Numbered from the stretch's first letter, positions 50,546 to 59,940 are shown. The stretch: 64,000 bases of DNA from DATJPR01 sp963843525 (GCA_963843525.1 CAWJKM010000007.1:62001-126000), one strand, 5' to 3'. Notes: generated from the letters alone by a model not told the origin. Program-made: numbers and translations.

Positions 50546-51634
50546 ATGGCACGAGTTTTTGCGGTTATCATGGCGGGCGGAGTCGGGACCAGGTTCTGGC
50601 CACGCAGCCGGGAGAAGTTTCCGAAGCATCTGCTGGAAATCATCGGCAAGGGATCGATGCTTCAGAACACGGTGAAACGTCTGGAGGGGATTGTTCATAC
50701 CGGCGATATTTTCATTGTCACGAACAAACTCCAGCGCGCACAGGTTATCAAGCAGCTTCCGCAGGTGCCGGAGAACAATGTCATCGTCGAACCGGTCGGG
50801 CGCAATACTGCTCCCTGCATCGCGCTCGCTGCGTTTCACGTGCGGAAGGCCGACCCGAAAGCGGTCATGATTGTCCTGCCGGCCGACCATATGATTCTGG
50901 ATGAAACGGAGTACCGGCGGGTCATTCGCCTTGCGGTCGAAGTCGCCGACAAATCCGAAAGTCTTCTGACTGTCGGGATCAAACCGACACATCCCGAGAC
51001 CGGTTACGGGTACATCCAGGTTGACAGCGACGAGAAACATGGCGCCGAGTACCGCGCTCTCGGTGTCTACCGCGTCCAGGCATTCGCCGAGAAGCCGAAC
51101 CTGCAGGTTGCCGAGCGCTTCCTGGCGAGCGGGGATTTTCTGTGGAACAGCGGAATGTTTGTCTGGCGGAACGATGTGATCCTGAGTGAACTTGAGCGGT
51201 GCATCCCCGATCAGTTTTCCGAACTTGCGAAGATTGACAAGGCGATCGGCACTCCTCAGTACCAACAGACGCTGGACCTGGTCTACGGAATGATCCGGGG
51301 GATCTCGATCGACTACGGCGTCATGGAAAAGGCAGGCACGGTGTACGTCATTCCCGCCTCGTTTGGCTGGAACGATCTCGGGTCGTGGGATGAGGTGGCG
51401 CGCGTTTCCGGCAAGGATGACAGCGGGAACACGATCACCGGCACGGTCATCCAGAAGGATACGCATAACTCGTATATCTTTTCCCCGACGAAGGTTGTCG
51501 CAACCATCGGCGTAGACGACCTGATCATTGTGAACACCGATGACGCATTACTGGTGTGCCGGAAGGGGCGCTCACAGGAGGTGAAGGAGATTTCGGACTA
51601 CCTGAAGCGAAAGCAGATGAACGACTACCTGTAA
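50546..51634 (+). CDS. manC: mannose-1-phosphate guanylyltransferase
   Basis: The 362-residue enzyme makes GDP-mannose from mannose-1-phosphate and GTP. It has the nucleotide-binding start VIMAGGVGTRFWPRSR, the RNTAPCIALAA and VLPADHMI motifs, GYGYIQVDS, FAEKPN and FLWNSGMFVWR. It lacks the C-terminal isomerase domain of bifunctional ManC proteins. GAGGAAA precedes ATG 50546, and the frame extends upstream to 50501. Its TAA overlaps the ATG of the rlpA gene (TAATG), so the two are coupled. GDP-mannose would feed polysaccharide or glycoprotein synthesis. Confidence 0.92.
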   Translation: MARVFAVIMAGGVGTRFWPRSREKFPKHLLEIIGKGSMLQNTVKRLEGIVHTGDIFIVTNKLQRAQVIKQLPQVPENNVIVEPVGRNTAPCIALAAFHVRKADPKAVMIVLPADHMILDETEYRRVIRLAVEVADKSESLLTVGIKPTHPETGYGYIQVDSDEKHGAEYRALGVYRVQAFAEKPNLQVAERFLASGDFLWNSGMFVWRNDVILSELERCIPDQFSELAKIDKAIGTPQYQQTLDLVYGMIRGISIDYGVMEKAGTVYVIPASFGWNDLGSWDEVARVSGKDDSGNTITGTVIQKDTHNSYIFSPTKVVATIGVDDLIIVNTDDALLVCRKGRSQEVKEISDYLKRKQMNDYL

Positions 51635-52050
51635 TGACTACCAGGGTATTCAGAATAGTCCTTGCGGTCCTCGTTTTCATTGTCGCGGGGTGTGCGGGAG
51701 GTTCCCCGAGATTCACCAGCCGCGACCGGACGACGCCCGCGACAAAGAACTTCGAGCAGGAGGGGATGGCGTCTTACTACGCCGACGAATTCCACGGAAG
51801 GAAGACGGCGAACGGCGAGGTCTATGATATGAACTCCATGACGGCAGCCCATCAGACACTCCCGTTCAATTCGCTGGTCAAGGTGACAAATTTGGAGAAT
51901 GGCAGGACAGCCACCGTACGGATCAACGATCGTGGCCCATTCAAAGACAACAGGATCCTCGATCTTTCGCTGGCAGCTGCGAAAAAACTTGGAATTATTG
52001 TAAACGGGACTGCCCAGGTGAAGATTCAGATCCTTGAATTGGGAGAATAA
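51634..52050 (+). CDS. rlpA: RlpA-like septal ring lytic transglycosylase lipoprotein
   Basis: The 138-residue protein has a signal peptide with lipobox FIVAGC and a double-psi beta-barrel domain (residues about 45-138) with the RlpA pattern EGMASYYADEFHGRKTANGE, HQTLPFNSLVKVTNLENGR, and VRINDRGPF with its catalytic-type Asp. A C-terminal SPOR domain, common in relatives, is missing. It probably acts in the periplasm on denuded glycan strands. Its start overlaps the manC stop. Confidence 0.88.
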   Translation: MTTRVFRIVLAVLVFIVAGCAGGSPRFTSRDRTTPATKNFEQEGMASYYADEFHGRKTANGEVYDMNSMTAAHQTLPFNSLVKVTNLENGRTATVRINDRGPFKDNRILDLSLAAAKKLGIIVNGTAQVKIQILELGE

Positions 52051-52294
52051 ACGGGTTCTTAATCGTTTAACTTTTAGCGAACAATTTGTTTTGCGTCGTT
52101 CGTTCAACAATTTCTTGAAATGAAGGGTAATAGTGACTGGGCGCACAAACATTTCGCGTCCTTTTTCGTTTAATTAGTGGGCTGATTTTTTTAAATCAGA
52201 CGTTCTTTCTCAATCATGGGCTTGCAGGGCAGCGAGCCCGCACGGACCCGGACTCACGGGCGTGCATATTCAATCACTATACAGAGGATCCGCG

Positions 52295-53038
52295 ATGATT
52301 CAACGAATCCCGCTGATAGTCCTTTTGGCCCTCGTGATGCTTAGTGGATGCACACCTTCCAGTGAAAGCATTGCGCGACGCACCGCAACCGGCACTGCTG
52401 AAGGCGGATATATCGATCCCGCGACGCAGCCTCGTTCTCTTAACGCAACCGAGGATACGCTTGATGCCCCCGAACGGCACATGGTTCTCCGTTACGGCCC
52501 GGCCATCAAGCAGTACGCATCGCAATACGGGTTCGATTGGCGATTGATTCTTGCCGTGGTGAAGCAGGAATCGCGCTTTGACGCCCATGCGGAAAGCTAC
52601 CGTGGAGCAACCGGGTTCATGCAACTGATGCCTGTGACGCAGCGCGAAGTTGCAGACGACCTCGATGTCCAGGATGAGAGCCATCCTGCGGTCAATATCA
52701 GGATCGGGGTCTACTATCTCCGCAAGCTCTACGGGATGTTCAACGGTGCAAGCGGGTCTGACCGCCTGAAGCTCGCGCTTGCTTCTTATAACGGGGGGCT
52801 TGGCCGCATCTATGATGCGCAGGAAATTGCCGCCTACCTCGGCGACAACCCTGAGAAGTGGCAGGCTGTCAAAGACGCATTGCCACTGCTGTCAAAGCGG
52901 TACGCATCCCTGCACAGCCACATCTGGCCCGATGAGCGGCCGCGCTACGGGTGGTTCGGTGGGTCAAAGGAAACAGTCGCCTATGTCGACTCCGTGATGT
53001 CGAAATACGAGGAGTACAAGCACGACATCAACGAGTGA
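52295..53038 (+). CDS. lipoprotein lytic transglycosylase (SLT domain)
   Basis: The 247-residue protein has a lipoprotein signal (VMLSGC) and an SLT-type lysozyme fold from about residue 70. The catalytic Glu lies in ILAVVKQESRFDAHA, followed by GATGFMQLMPVTQREVA, INIRIGVYYLRKLY-like and LALASYNGGLGRI. The order resembles MltF/MltE-type enzymes. It cleaves peptidoglycan in the periplasm. GAGGA precedes ATG 52295. It is separated from rlpA by 244 nt that contain an AT-rich CTGATTT/AAATCAG hairpin, and it is followed by a strong terminator. Confidence 0.88.
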   Translation: MIQRIPLIVLLALVMLSGCTPSSESIARRTATGTAEGGYIDPATQPRSLNATEDTLDAPERHMVLRYGPAIKQYASQYGFDWRLILAVVKQESRFDAHAESYRGATGFMQLMPVTQREVADDLDVQDESHPAVNIRIGVYYLRKLYGMFNGASGSDRLKLALASYNGGLGRIYDAQEIAAYLGDNPEKWQAVKDALPLLSKRYASLHSHIWPDERPRYGWFGGSKETVAYVDSVMSKYEEYKHDINE

Positions 53039-53081
53039 GCGACGGCGAAACAAGTCTTTCCGGCATGGATGCCTGGAAACA

Positions 53082-53116
53082 AAACGCCCGGTATGCTTCG
53101 AGCATGCCGGGCGTTT
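53082..53116. terminator. strong bidirectional intrinsic terminator
   Basis: A 16-bp stem (53082-53097 with 53101-53116, one G-T pair) with a TCG loop lies between the convergent transglycosylase and arginine decarboxylase genes. On the minus strand it is followed by a TTTTG run and on the plus strand by a delayed T-run, so it can end transcription from both sides. Confidence 0.85.
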
Positions 53117-53134
53117 GCGTATCGTTTTTCTCCA

Positions 53135-53680
53135 TTACGGCAGCAAAATGGCGCACGCGACGACGGTCGTCCAGAGACCGTCCTTATGTCCTTCGGCGGA
53201 CTGAGTCACGTTATAGGTACGCACGATCTTTCCGCTCATCTTGTAGAGTTTCTCGCGCTCGTCCCATGCGGTGTTCGGATCGAATTCCACACCCAGCGTC
53301 GTTGCGAGCATCGTCGCAGCAAGATCCTCGGCGTATTCACCCGCCTTTTCATCTGTCTCTCCGTAGGGATGATGTTCCGACAGATACCCGTACTGCGCTG
53401 AGTCGGCAGGGGTTGCCACGCCGATGGAGGAGGCAATGAGCCGGTTCGGTTCGTTCGTGGCATTGCGTGCCATCACCGCAAACGTAATCTGCCCGGGCTG
53501 CAGGAGTTTCAGGCCATCCTCCGTGGGGATGCGCTTGCATCCTGGCGGGAAAATGCTCGACACCGTCACCAGATTGCACTTCTCGATCTTGGCATCACGA
53601 AGCGCGAGTTCGAACGACTGAAGGTAGTCCTTGTGGCGTCCTACCCCTTTAGTGAAGAATAGCTTGCCCGGAACGTACAA
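53135..53680 (-). CDS. pyruvoyl-dependent arginine decarboxylase
   Basis: The 181-residue protein matches the PvlArgDC family: MYVPGKLFFTKGVGRHKDYL, then VTVSSIFPPGCKR, where self-cleavage between Ser41 and Ser42 makes the pyruvoyl group, GQITFAVMARNATNEPNR and YAEDLAATMLATTLGVEFD. The enzyme turns arginine into agmatine, the first step of one polyamine route. It is the last gene of the smpB-tyrS run on the minus strand, 36 nt after tyrS, and ends at the terminator at 53082. Confidence 0.9.
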   Translation of the reverse strand: MYVPGKLFFTKGVGRHKDYLQSFELALRDAKIEKCNLVTVSSIFPPGCKRIPTEDGLKLLQPGQITFAVMARNATNEPNRLIASSIGVATPADSAQYGYLSEHHPYGETDEKAGEYAEDLAATMLATTLGVEFDPNTAWDEREKLYKMSGKIVRTYNVTQSAEGHKDGLWTTVVACAILLP

Positions 53681-53716
53681 TTTCTCATCTCCCTTGAAAA
53701 AGAATGAAACAAGTGA

Positions 53717-54940
53717 TTATGCTTTGCTGACTCGAGCGAATTTGCGTTTACCCACTTTTACGACGACTCCCAGGCCAAGTTCCACTGTGGCCGAATAATC
53801 TGCGATACGGTGCCCGTCCACCGACACGCCGCCTTGCTCGACAAGACGCCGGGCCTCCGCGTTGCTCGAGGCAAGATTTGCCGCAGTCAGAAGCCGGAGA
53901 ATACCCACCGGCCCGTTCACTTCAATCTTGTATTCGGGCATTTCGTCCGGGATATCCTTTTGGACGAAGATCCTGTCGAATTCCTCCTCTGCGGCCTCCG
54001 CCTTCTCGGCCCCGTGGTACAAGGTGACCAGCGTGCGCGCCAGTAAGCGTTTGGAATCACGCGGGTTGTGGGAATTGCTGGCAAGATTCTTCTTTATGGC
54101 GGCCAGCGCCTCTGCCGTGACATCCGTGGCGAGAACGAAATAATCGTAGATCAAGTCATCCGGTATGGACAGGGTCTTGCCGAAGATTTGCTGCGGTGGT
54201 TCGTTGATCCCGATATAATTGTCGAGAGACTTGCTCATCTTCTCGACGCCGTCAGTCCCCGGCAGGATCGGCATGGTAATCGCAATCTGCGGCTCAATCC
54301 CATATTCCCGCTGGATGTCGCGGCCGACAAGGAGATTGAATTTCTGATCGGTGCCCCCGAGTTCGATGTCCGCCTTGATGGCCACGGAATCCATCGCCTG
54401 GGCGAGAGGGTAGAGGAGCTCGTGAATGCTGACCGGCTCGCCTGCTTTGTACCGGCGTTCGAAATCATCCCGCTCGAGCATCCGGGCGACGGTGTACCGG
54501 GCACCGAGCTGGATGACGTCCGCGAATGTCATCTTCCCCAACCACTCGGAGTTGTACAGCATCTGAATTTTGTGCGTGGAGAGGATCTTGGTTGCCTGCT
54601 CAAAGTACGTCTGCCCGTTCACACGGGTTTCTTCGAGTGTGAGCGGGGGGCGGGTTTTGCTTCTGCCCGACGGATCGCCGATCATCCCTGTGAAATCACC
54701 GACGATCAGGATAGCCTGGTGCCCGAGGTCCTGAAACTGCCGGAGTTTGCGAAGCACTACCGAATGGCCGATATGCAGATCGGGACGGCTGGGGTCACAG
54801 CCGAGTTTCACAATCAGAGGGGTGTTGGTGGTGATCGACCGTTCGATCTTGCGCGCAAGGTCATCCTGTGGAACGACCTCTGCGACCCCGCGGGTGATTA
54901 TGTCGAGTTGTTCGTTAAGAGGTGGGAACGACGTCTTCAT
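53717..54940 (-). CDS. tyrS: tyrosyl-tRNA synthetase
   Basis: The 407-residue class I enzyme has the HIGH motif DLHIGHS (residues 55-60), the KMSKS motif VEKMSKSLDNY near residue 232 and a C-terminal S4 RNA-binding domain (NAEARRLVEQGGVSVDGHRI). It is of the TyrRS type lacking the long middle insertion (SigCyclo/TyrZ-like). It charges tRNA-Tyr in the cytoplasm. It starts one base after the smpB stop and is followed by the arginine decarboxylase gene. Confidence 0.93.
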   Translation of the reverse strand: MKTSFPPLNEQLDIITRGVAEVVPQDDLARKIERSITTNTPLIVKLGCDPSRPDLHIGHSVVLRKLRQFQDLGHQAILIVGDFTGMIGDPSGRSKTRPPLTLEETRVNGQTYFEQATKILSTHKIQMLYNSEWLGKMTFADVIQLGARYTVARMLERDDFERRYKAGEPVSIHELLYPLAQAMDSVAIKADIELGGTDQKFNLLVGRDIQREYGIEPQIAITMPILPGTDGVEKMSKSLDNYIGINEPPQQIFGKTLSIPDDLIYDYFVLATDVTAEALAAIKKNLASNSHNPRDSKRLLARTLVTLYHGAEKAEAAEEEFDRIFVQKDIPDEMPEYKIEVNGPVGILRLLTAANLASSNAEARRLVEQGGVSVDGHRIADYSATVELGLGVVVKVGKRKFARVSKA

Positions 54941-55408
54941 CTATCGTGCATATTGCCGGCGGATATCGCGCTCCACCTCGCGCCGCGAAATATCTTCGCG
55001 TTTGTCGTAAGCCCGTTTGCCGCGGCAGACGCCGAGTAACACTTTGGCAACCCGGTTTTTAAAATACACCTGTAACGGCACCAATGTGACTCCTGCCTCT
55101 CCGATCCTGCTGATCAACCGTCGGATCTCCTTCCGGTGGAGCAGAAGCCTTCGTTCCCGCAGGGGATCGACATTGGCATAACTCCCCTGTTCGTACGGAC
55201 TCACATGCATGCCGGACAACCACACTTCTCCGTTCCTCACCATTGCGTAGCCGTCCGTCAAATTGACATTTCCCAGTCTGATCGATTTCACTTCGGTGCC
55301 CGTGAGGGCGACTCCGGCCTCCACTGTGTCGAGCACAAAATACTCGTGGCGCGCCTTGCGGTTGGTTGCGACAACCTTTTCAGTCTTCGGATCCGGAGCC
55401 TTCGTCAT
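54941..55408 (-). CDS. smpB: SsrA-binding protein SmpB
   Basis: The 155-residue protein has the SmpB pattern VVATNRKARHEYFVLDTVEA, GVALTGTEVKSIRLGNVNLTDGYA-like, HVSPYEQGSYANVDPLR and the tail REVERDIRRQYAR. It binds tmRNA and rescues stalled ribosomes. The promoter candidate at 55426-55454 lies just upstream. The tmRNA gene itself is not in the window. Confidence 0.93.
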   Translation of the reverse strand: MTKAPDPKTEKVVATNRKARHEYFVLDTVEAGVALTGTEVKSIRLGNVNLTDGYAMVRNGEVWLSGMHVSPYEQGSYANVDPLRERRLLLHRKEIRRLISRIGEAGVTLVPLQVYFKNRVAKVLLGVCRGKRAYDKREDISRREVERDIRRQYAR

Positions 55409-55425
55409 GACAAAAATCCCCGCAA

Positions 55426-55454
55426 AGTATACCTAAAATCGAAAGGAAAATCAA
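55426..55454 (-). promoter_or_regulatory. sigma-70-type promoter candidate for smpB
   Basis: On the minus strand TTGATT (55454-55449), a 17-nt spacer and TATACT (55431-55426) lie 18 nt before the smpB start. Boxes and spacing fit the ordinary housekeeping consensus, and the leader would be very short. Confidence 0.6.
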
Positions 55455-55488
55455 TGAACAAAGTCCGGGAAGAGCGAAAAAGGTTGCT

Positions 55489-55517
55489 TTGACTTTCAAA
55501 CCCCTCATTTTTATATT
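55489..55517 (+). promoter_or_regulatory. sigma-70-type promoter candidate for the lpd operon
   Basis: TTGACT (55489-55494), a 17-nt spacer and TATATT (55512-55517) lie 90 nt before lpd. It differs from TTGACA/TATAAT by only two bases overall, and it is arranged divergently with the smpB promoter. Confidence 0.65.
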
Positions 55518-55607
55518 GAATGTCTTCATTCATTTCCGGGAGGCTTCACCGCATGGGGCTGCCTCCGGAACAGATCCTCAGCTCAGCTGGTCCATCACGA
55601 GCATTGT

Positions 55608-57005
55608 ATGGCGGAATCATCCTTCGATCTGATTGTTGTTGGAGGTGGCCCGGGCGGATACACTGCGGCGATCCGCGCCGCGCAGTTGGGGATGCGCGTG
55701 GCGCTCGTCGAACGCGAGCGCCTCGGAGGAATCTGCCTCAATTGGGGGTGCATTCCCACGAAAGCCCTCCTGAAGAACGCCGAACTCGTCGCTGCTCTCA
55801 AAGCCGGCAAGGAATGGGGAATAGAGATCGAAGGGATGAAGATCGACTTTGCGCGGGTGATCCAACGGAGCAGGAGCGTCGCGGACCGGCTCTCGAAAGG
55901 GGTCGAGTTCCTGATGAAAAAGAACAAGATCGAGGTCCGCTCGGGATATGGTCGGTTGCTGGGCGATGGCCGGGTGGAAGTGAAAGCAAAGGATCTTCCT
56001 GACGAAATTCTCCGCGCGAAACACGTTATTCTTGCGACGGGGGCGCGGCCCCGCTCGCTCCCCGGTGTGGCTCTTGACCGGCAGCGGATCATCACCAGTA
56101 CGGAGGCCATGACGCTTCGTGCGATCCCGCAGTCGATGATCGTGATCGGCGCGGGGGCCATCGGGATCGAATTCGCGTATTTCTACCAGACATTGGGGAC
56201 GAAGGTCACCGTCGTCGAAATGCTCCCGGGTATCCTCCCGGTCGAGGATCGTGAGATCACGAAAGAGCTCGAACGGATATTCCGCAAACGCGGAATGGAG
56301 ATTCTCACCGGGACGTCGGTCCAGAAAGTGAAGGCCGGCAAGGATGGCGTCACCGTCAACGTCCAGTCGGAAGATGGAGCAAAGGAACTCCTTGCAGAGA
56401 TCGCCCTCGTGGCAATCGGTGTGCAAGGGAATGTGGAGAATCTCGGGCTCGAAGAACTCGGCGTCGCCGTGGAGAAAGACCGGATCAAGGTCGATACGGA
56501 TTATCGTACCAACATCCAGGGCCTGTACGCGATCGGGGACGTCATCGGTCCACCATGGCTCGCCCACGTCGCTTCGGCAGAAGGGATCCATTGTGTGGAG
56601 GCCATCGCAGGGAAGTCCCCCGATCCGTTGGACTACTCTTCCATCCCGGGATGCACATACTGCCAGCCCCAGGTGGCAAGTATCGGCCTGACAGAACAGA
56701 AGGCGCTGGAGCTCGGCAAAGAAATCAAAGTGGGGAAATTCCCGTTCCGTGCGCTGGGGAAGGCGATAGCCATCGGCGAGACGGACGGAATGGTGAAGTT
56801 GATTTTCGACAGGCAGTATGGCGAACTCCTCGGCGCCCACATCCTGGGGCCCGAAGCGACAGAAACGATTATGGAACTTCTGATTGCAAAACGGCACGAG
56901 GCGACTGCCTCGAGCATCCTGCACTCTGTGCATGCACACCCTACCTTGAGCGAAGCCGTCATGGAAGCGGCTGCTGCGGCAGAGGGAGAGGCAATCAATA
57001 TATAA
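55608..57005 (+). CDS. lpdA: dihydrolipoyl dehydrogenase (E3)
   Basis: The 465-residue flavoprotein reoxidises lipoamide in 2-oxo acid dehydrogenase complexes. It has FAD-binding IVVGGGPGGYTAAIRAAQL, the redox disulfide GGICLNWGCIPTKALL (Cys43 and Cys48), NAD-binding VIGAGAIGIEFAYFYQTLG, and the final active-site His-Glu in HSVHAHPTLSEAVMEAA. It is the first gene of a unit that contains all other parts of the complex and both lipoylation enzymes. It is preceded by a strong promoter candidate. Confidence 0.94.
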   Translation: MAESSFDLIVVGGGPGGYTAAIRAAQLGMRVALVERERLGGICLNWGCIPTKALLKNAELVAALKAGKEWGIEIEGMKIDFARVIQRSRSVADRLSKGVEFLMKKNKIEVRSGYGRLLGDGRVEVKAKDLPDEILRAKHVILATGARPRSLPGVALDRQRIITSTEAMTLRAIPQSMIVIGAGAIGIEFAYFYQTLGTKVTVVEMLPGILPVEDREITKELERIFRKRGMEILTGTSVQKVKAGKDGVTVNVQSEDGAKELLAEIALVAIGVQGNVENLGLEELGVAVEKDRIKVDTDYRTNIQGLYAIGDVIGPPWLAHVASAEGIHCVEAIAGKSPDPLDYSSIPGCTYCQPQVASIGLTEQKALELGKEIKVGKFPFRALGKAIAIGETDGMVKLIFDRQYGELLGAHILGPEATETIMELLIAKRHEATASSILHSVHAHPTLSEAVMEAAAAAEGEAINI

Positions 57006-57038
57006 ACCGGCCGCCCGGCGGCCCTGTTCTTCGACAAG

Positions 57039-57776
57039 ATGACTTCTCCGGATCGTGGATTTCTGCAGGTCGTCCGCCTCGGCGTAACGCCGTACCGGCA
57101 CTGCTGGGATCTCCAACGCCGTCTCCTCGGTCTGCGCGCTACGAATGCGCTTCCGGATACGCTCTTGATGACCGAACATCCCCCGGTCTACACGATCGGG
57201 CGGACCGGCAATCCGGAACACATGCTGAGCACGGCGAGCGACCTGCGTGCACGCAACGTCGAATTTCTGCCGGTCGAACGCGGGGGGGATGTGACGTACC
57301 ATGGACCGGGTCAGCTTGTCGGATACCCCATTCTCAACCTTCTCACATCCCGCCCGGATCTCCACTGGTACGTGCGTACGCTTGAAGAAACGATCATCCG
57401 CACCCTCGCGCGGTTTGGCATCGCGGGTGAACGGCATCCCCGGCATACCGGCGTGTGGGTGGACGACCGGAAAATCTGCGCGATCGGGATTCATACCCGG
57501 GGTTGGATCACCATGCACGGCTTCGCATTGAATGTCTGTACTGACCTCACCGCCTTCGACAGCATCGTCCCCTGCGGGATCCGGGGGAAAGGCGTGACAT
57601 CAATGAGCCGCATTCTCGATCGGCACGTCTCGCTGTCTGAAGTTGAACCGGCCTGCATCGAGGAGTTTTGTGCGGCCTTTTCTTCCACCCCTGCTTTCGT
57701 TTCGCCCGCGAAGCTTGAAGAGGATCTCCGCGCCGGAATCCGGTTGGGCCAACTTACCTCGAAGGAATATGCCTGA
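57039..57776 (+). CDS. lipB: octanoyltransferase LipB
   Basis: The 245-residue enzyme moves octanoyl groups from acyl carrier protein to lipoyl domains. The family motifs are LMTEHPPVYTIGR, ERGGDVTYHGPGQLVGYPI, GVWVDDRKICAIGIH with the catalytic Lys, and SIVPCGIRGKGVTSM with the catalytic Cys at about residue 178. The stop TGA shares a base with the ATG of the following E1 gene (TGATG). Confidence 0.93.
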   Translation: MTSPDRGFLQVVRLGVTPYRHCWDLQRRLLGLRATNALPDTLLMTEHPPVYTIGRTGNPEHMLSTASDLRARNVEFLPVERGGDVTYHGPGQLVGYPILNLLTSRPDLHWYVRTLEETIIRTLARFGIAGERHPRHTGVWVDDRKICAIGIHTRGWITMHGFALNVCTDLTAFDSIVPCGIRGKGVTSMSRILDRHVSLSEVEPACIEEFCAAFSSTPAFVSPAKLEEDLRAGIRLGQLTSKEYA

Positions 57777-59854
57777 TGCAACACGCGGCTGCTTCTGCAA
57801 CGGCAAGAAATCTCGCTCAACCGCCGGTTCACGGTGCCGGGCCTTCCGAATCGCTACCGAAGGAACGCCTCCTCACCGCCTACCGCAATATTCTCACAGC
57901 AAGGTTCATCGATACAAAAATCCTGGTACTGCTCAAACAAGGCAAAGTGTTTTTCCACATCGGCGGGTCCGGCCATGAAGCGGTGCAGACGGCGCTTGCC
58001 CTCGCTCTCAAACCCGGATCCGACTGGGCATATCCGTATTACCGTGACCTTGCCTTCTCGCTCCAGTTCGGCTATACCATCGAAGAGGTGATGCGCGAAG
58101 CTCTTCACAGGGACAACGGGCCGAGCAGCGGGGGGTTCTCGATGCCGTTTCACTACGGACACAAGAAGTGGCGCATCGTGGCACAGTCGAGTCCGACCGG
58201 AACACAATTTCTTCAGGCGGTGGGAACCGCCCTTGGAGCAAGGATGGAAGGGAAGGACGAGGTGGTGTATGTCTCGTCGGGCGAAGGTGCAACGAGCGAA
58301 GGAGAGTTCCACGAAGCCATGAATTGGGCCTCGCGTGAGAAACTCCCCGTGGTGTTCCTGGTCCAGAACAACAAGTACGCGATCTCCGTCCATGTGCAGG
58401 ATCAGACGGCCGGAGGCTCGGTCTACGAAATGACCGCAGGCTATCAGGGATTGAATCGCTTCAAGGTCGATGGGTGCGATTTCCCCGCGGCGTACAATGT
58501 CGCGGCAGAAGCAGTCCACCGGGCACGGACGGGTGCCGGACCGAGCCTGATCGAGGCGGATGTCGTGCGATTGCTTCCTCACTCTTCCTCGGACGACCAG
58601 CGGAAATACCGCGACGCGAAAGATCTCGAGGAAGATCTCAAACGCGATCCCGTTCCCCGGATGGAGCACTACCTCATCGAGCGGGAGCTCCTTCGCTACG
58701 AGGAGATCGATGCAATCAAGCACGAGATCCAGGAGAACATCGAGCAGGCCGCCGATCGGGCGATGCGGGAGAAAGTCACCGATCCTGCAAATGTCGTCGC
58801 CAATGTGTATGCGCCTGCCGTTGTCCGGAAAGAGGACTACCATGCGCCCGGGGCCGGCGGAAAGTCCATCGTGATGGTCGACGCCATTAACCATGCGCTC
58901 GCGGAAGAACTTGAGCGGGATCCGCGGCTGTTAGTGTATGGAGAGGACGTCGGGGGGAAAAAAGGCGGGGTATTCACTGCGACCAAGGGGTTGTCGGAAC
59001 GCTTCGGGGAAGGCCGTGTCTTCAATTCTCCGCTTGCCGAGGCAAGCATCATCGGGACGGCATTCGGGCTCTCCGTCCGCGGAACCTACAAGCCCGTGGT
59101 CGAAATCCAGTTCGGAGACTATATCTGGCCGGGGTTCATGCAAATCCGCGATGAGGTGGCCATGCTCCGGTACCGGTCAAACAGCCAGTGGTCCTGCCCG
59201 ATGGTGATTCGCGTGGCGGTGGGCGGGTATATCCACGGCGGACTGTATCACAGCCAGTCGATCGACGGATTCTTCACCCATATCCCCGGCGTTCGCGTCG
59301 TCTACCCGTCGAACGCTGCCGATGCCAAGGGGCTGTTGAAGACCGCCTGTCGGGAGAACGACCCCGTCATGTTTCTCGAACACAAGGGATTGTACCGCCA
59401 GAGTTTTGCCTCCTCACCCGAGCCCGGGCCGGACTATTTGCTCCCCCTGGGCATCGCGGCGGTGAAGGCACCCGGCGACGATATCACGGTGATCACGTGG
59501 GGAATGATGGTTCAACGGTCTCTCGATGCGGCGGTGAAGGTCTCAAGCGAAACCGGCGCATCAATCGAAGTCATCGATATCCGAACGTTGAACCCGTTTG
59601 ATAAGGACACGGTTCTCGCCTCGGTGAGGAAAACCGGCAAAGCACTCATTGTGCATGAAGACACACTGACTTCGGGCTTCGGCGCCGAAATCGCGGCCAT
59701 CATCGCGGCGGAAGCCTTCGAACGGCTCGACGCGCCGGTGATGCGCGTGGCGGCAAAGGATGCCCCTGTGCCCTATGGGCCCCTTCTCGAAAACGCCATG
59801 CTCCCACAAGAAAAAGACGTTGTGGATGCGCTGACGCGGCTCGTGAAGTATTAA
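57776..59854 (+). CDS. fused 2-oxo acid dehydrogenase E1 alpha-beta
   Basis: The 692-residue protein joins an E1 alpha part (residues about 35-350) and an E1 beta part (about 362-692). In the alpha part the thiamine-diphosphate motif reads SSGEGATSEGEFHEAMNWAS followed by VFLVQNNKYAISV, with Glu where many have Asp. The beta part has VYGEDVGGKKGGVFTATKGL, GYIHGGLYHSQSIDGFF and VIDIRTLNPFD. Fused E1 proteins are common in Bacteroidota and may act on branched-chain 2-oxo acids or pyruvate. It is coupled to lipB by an overlap and followed after 86 nt by separate E1 alpha and beta genes. A CCCGCCG/CGGCGGG hairpin lies in that spacer. Confidence 0.9.
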   Translation: MQHAAASATARNLAQPPVHGAGPSESLPKERLLTAYRNILTARFIDTKILVLLKQGKVFFHIGGSGHEAVQTALALALKPGSDWAYPYYRDLAFSLQFGYTIEEVMREALHRDNGPSSGGFSMPFHYGHKKWRIVAQSSPTGTQFLQAVGTALGARMEGKDEVVYVSSGEGATSEGEFHEAMNWASREKLPVVFLVQNNKYAISVHVQDQTAGGSVYEMTAGYQGLNRFKVDGCDFPAAYNVAAEAVHRARTGAGPSLIEADVVRLLPHSSSDDQRKYRDAKDLEEDLKRDPVPRMEHYLIERELLRYEEIDAIKHEIQENIEQAADRAMREKVTDPANVVANVYAPAVVRKEDYHAPGAGGKSIVMVDAINHALAEELERDPRLLVYGEDVGGKKGGVFTATKGLSERFGEGRVFNSPLAEASIIGTAFGLSVRGTYKPVVEIQFGDYIWPGFMQIRDEVAMLRYRSNSQWSCPMVIRVAVGGYIHGGLYHSQSIDGFFTHIPGVRVVYPSNAADAKGLLKTACRENDPVMFLEHKGLYRQSFASSPEPGPDYLLPLGIAAVKAPGDDITVITWGMMVQRSLDAAVKVSSETGASIEVIDIRTLNPFDKDTVLASVRKTGKALIVHEDTLTSGFGAEIAAIIAAEAFERLDAPVMRVAAKDAPVPYGPLLENAMLPQEKDVVDALTRLVKY

Positions 59855-59940
59855 TCAATCCGTGCGATCTTCCCGCCGAACGGCGGGGAGCCACCATACA
59901 GCAAACGACGCTCACACTGAAAAACCACGAAGCGCAGACA

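Noticed and set aside
55617..57518. Long minus-strand open frame opposite lpd and lipB
   Set aside because: Both sense genes are unmistakable, and the antisense translation has no protein-like features.
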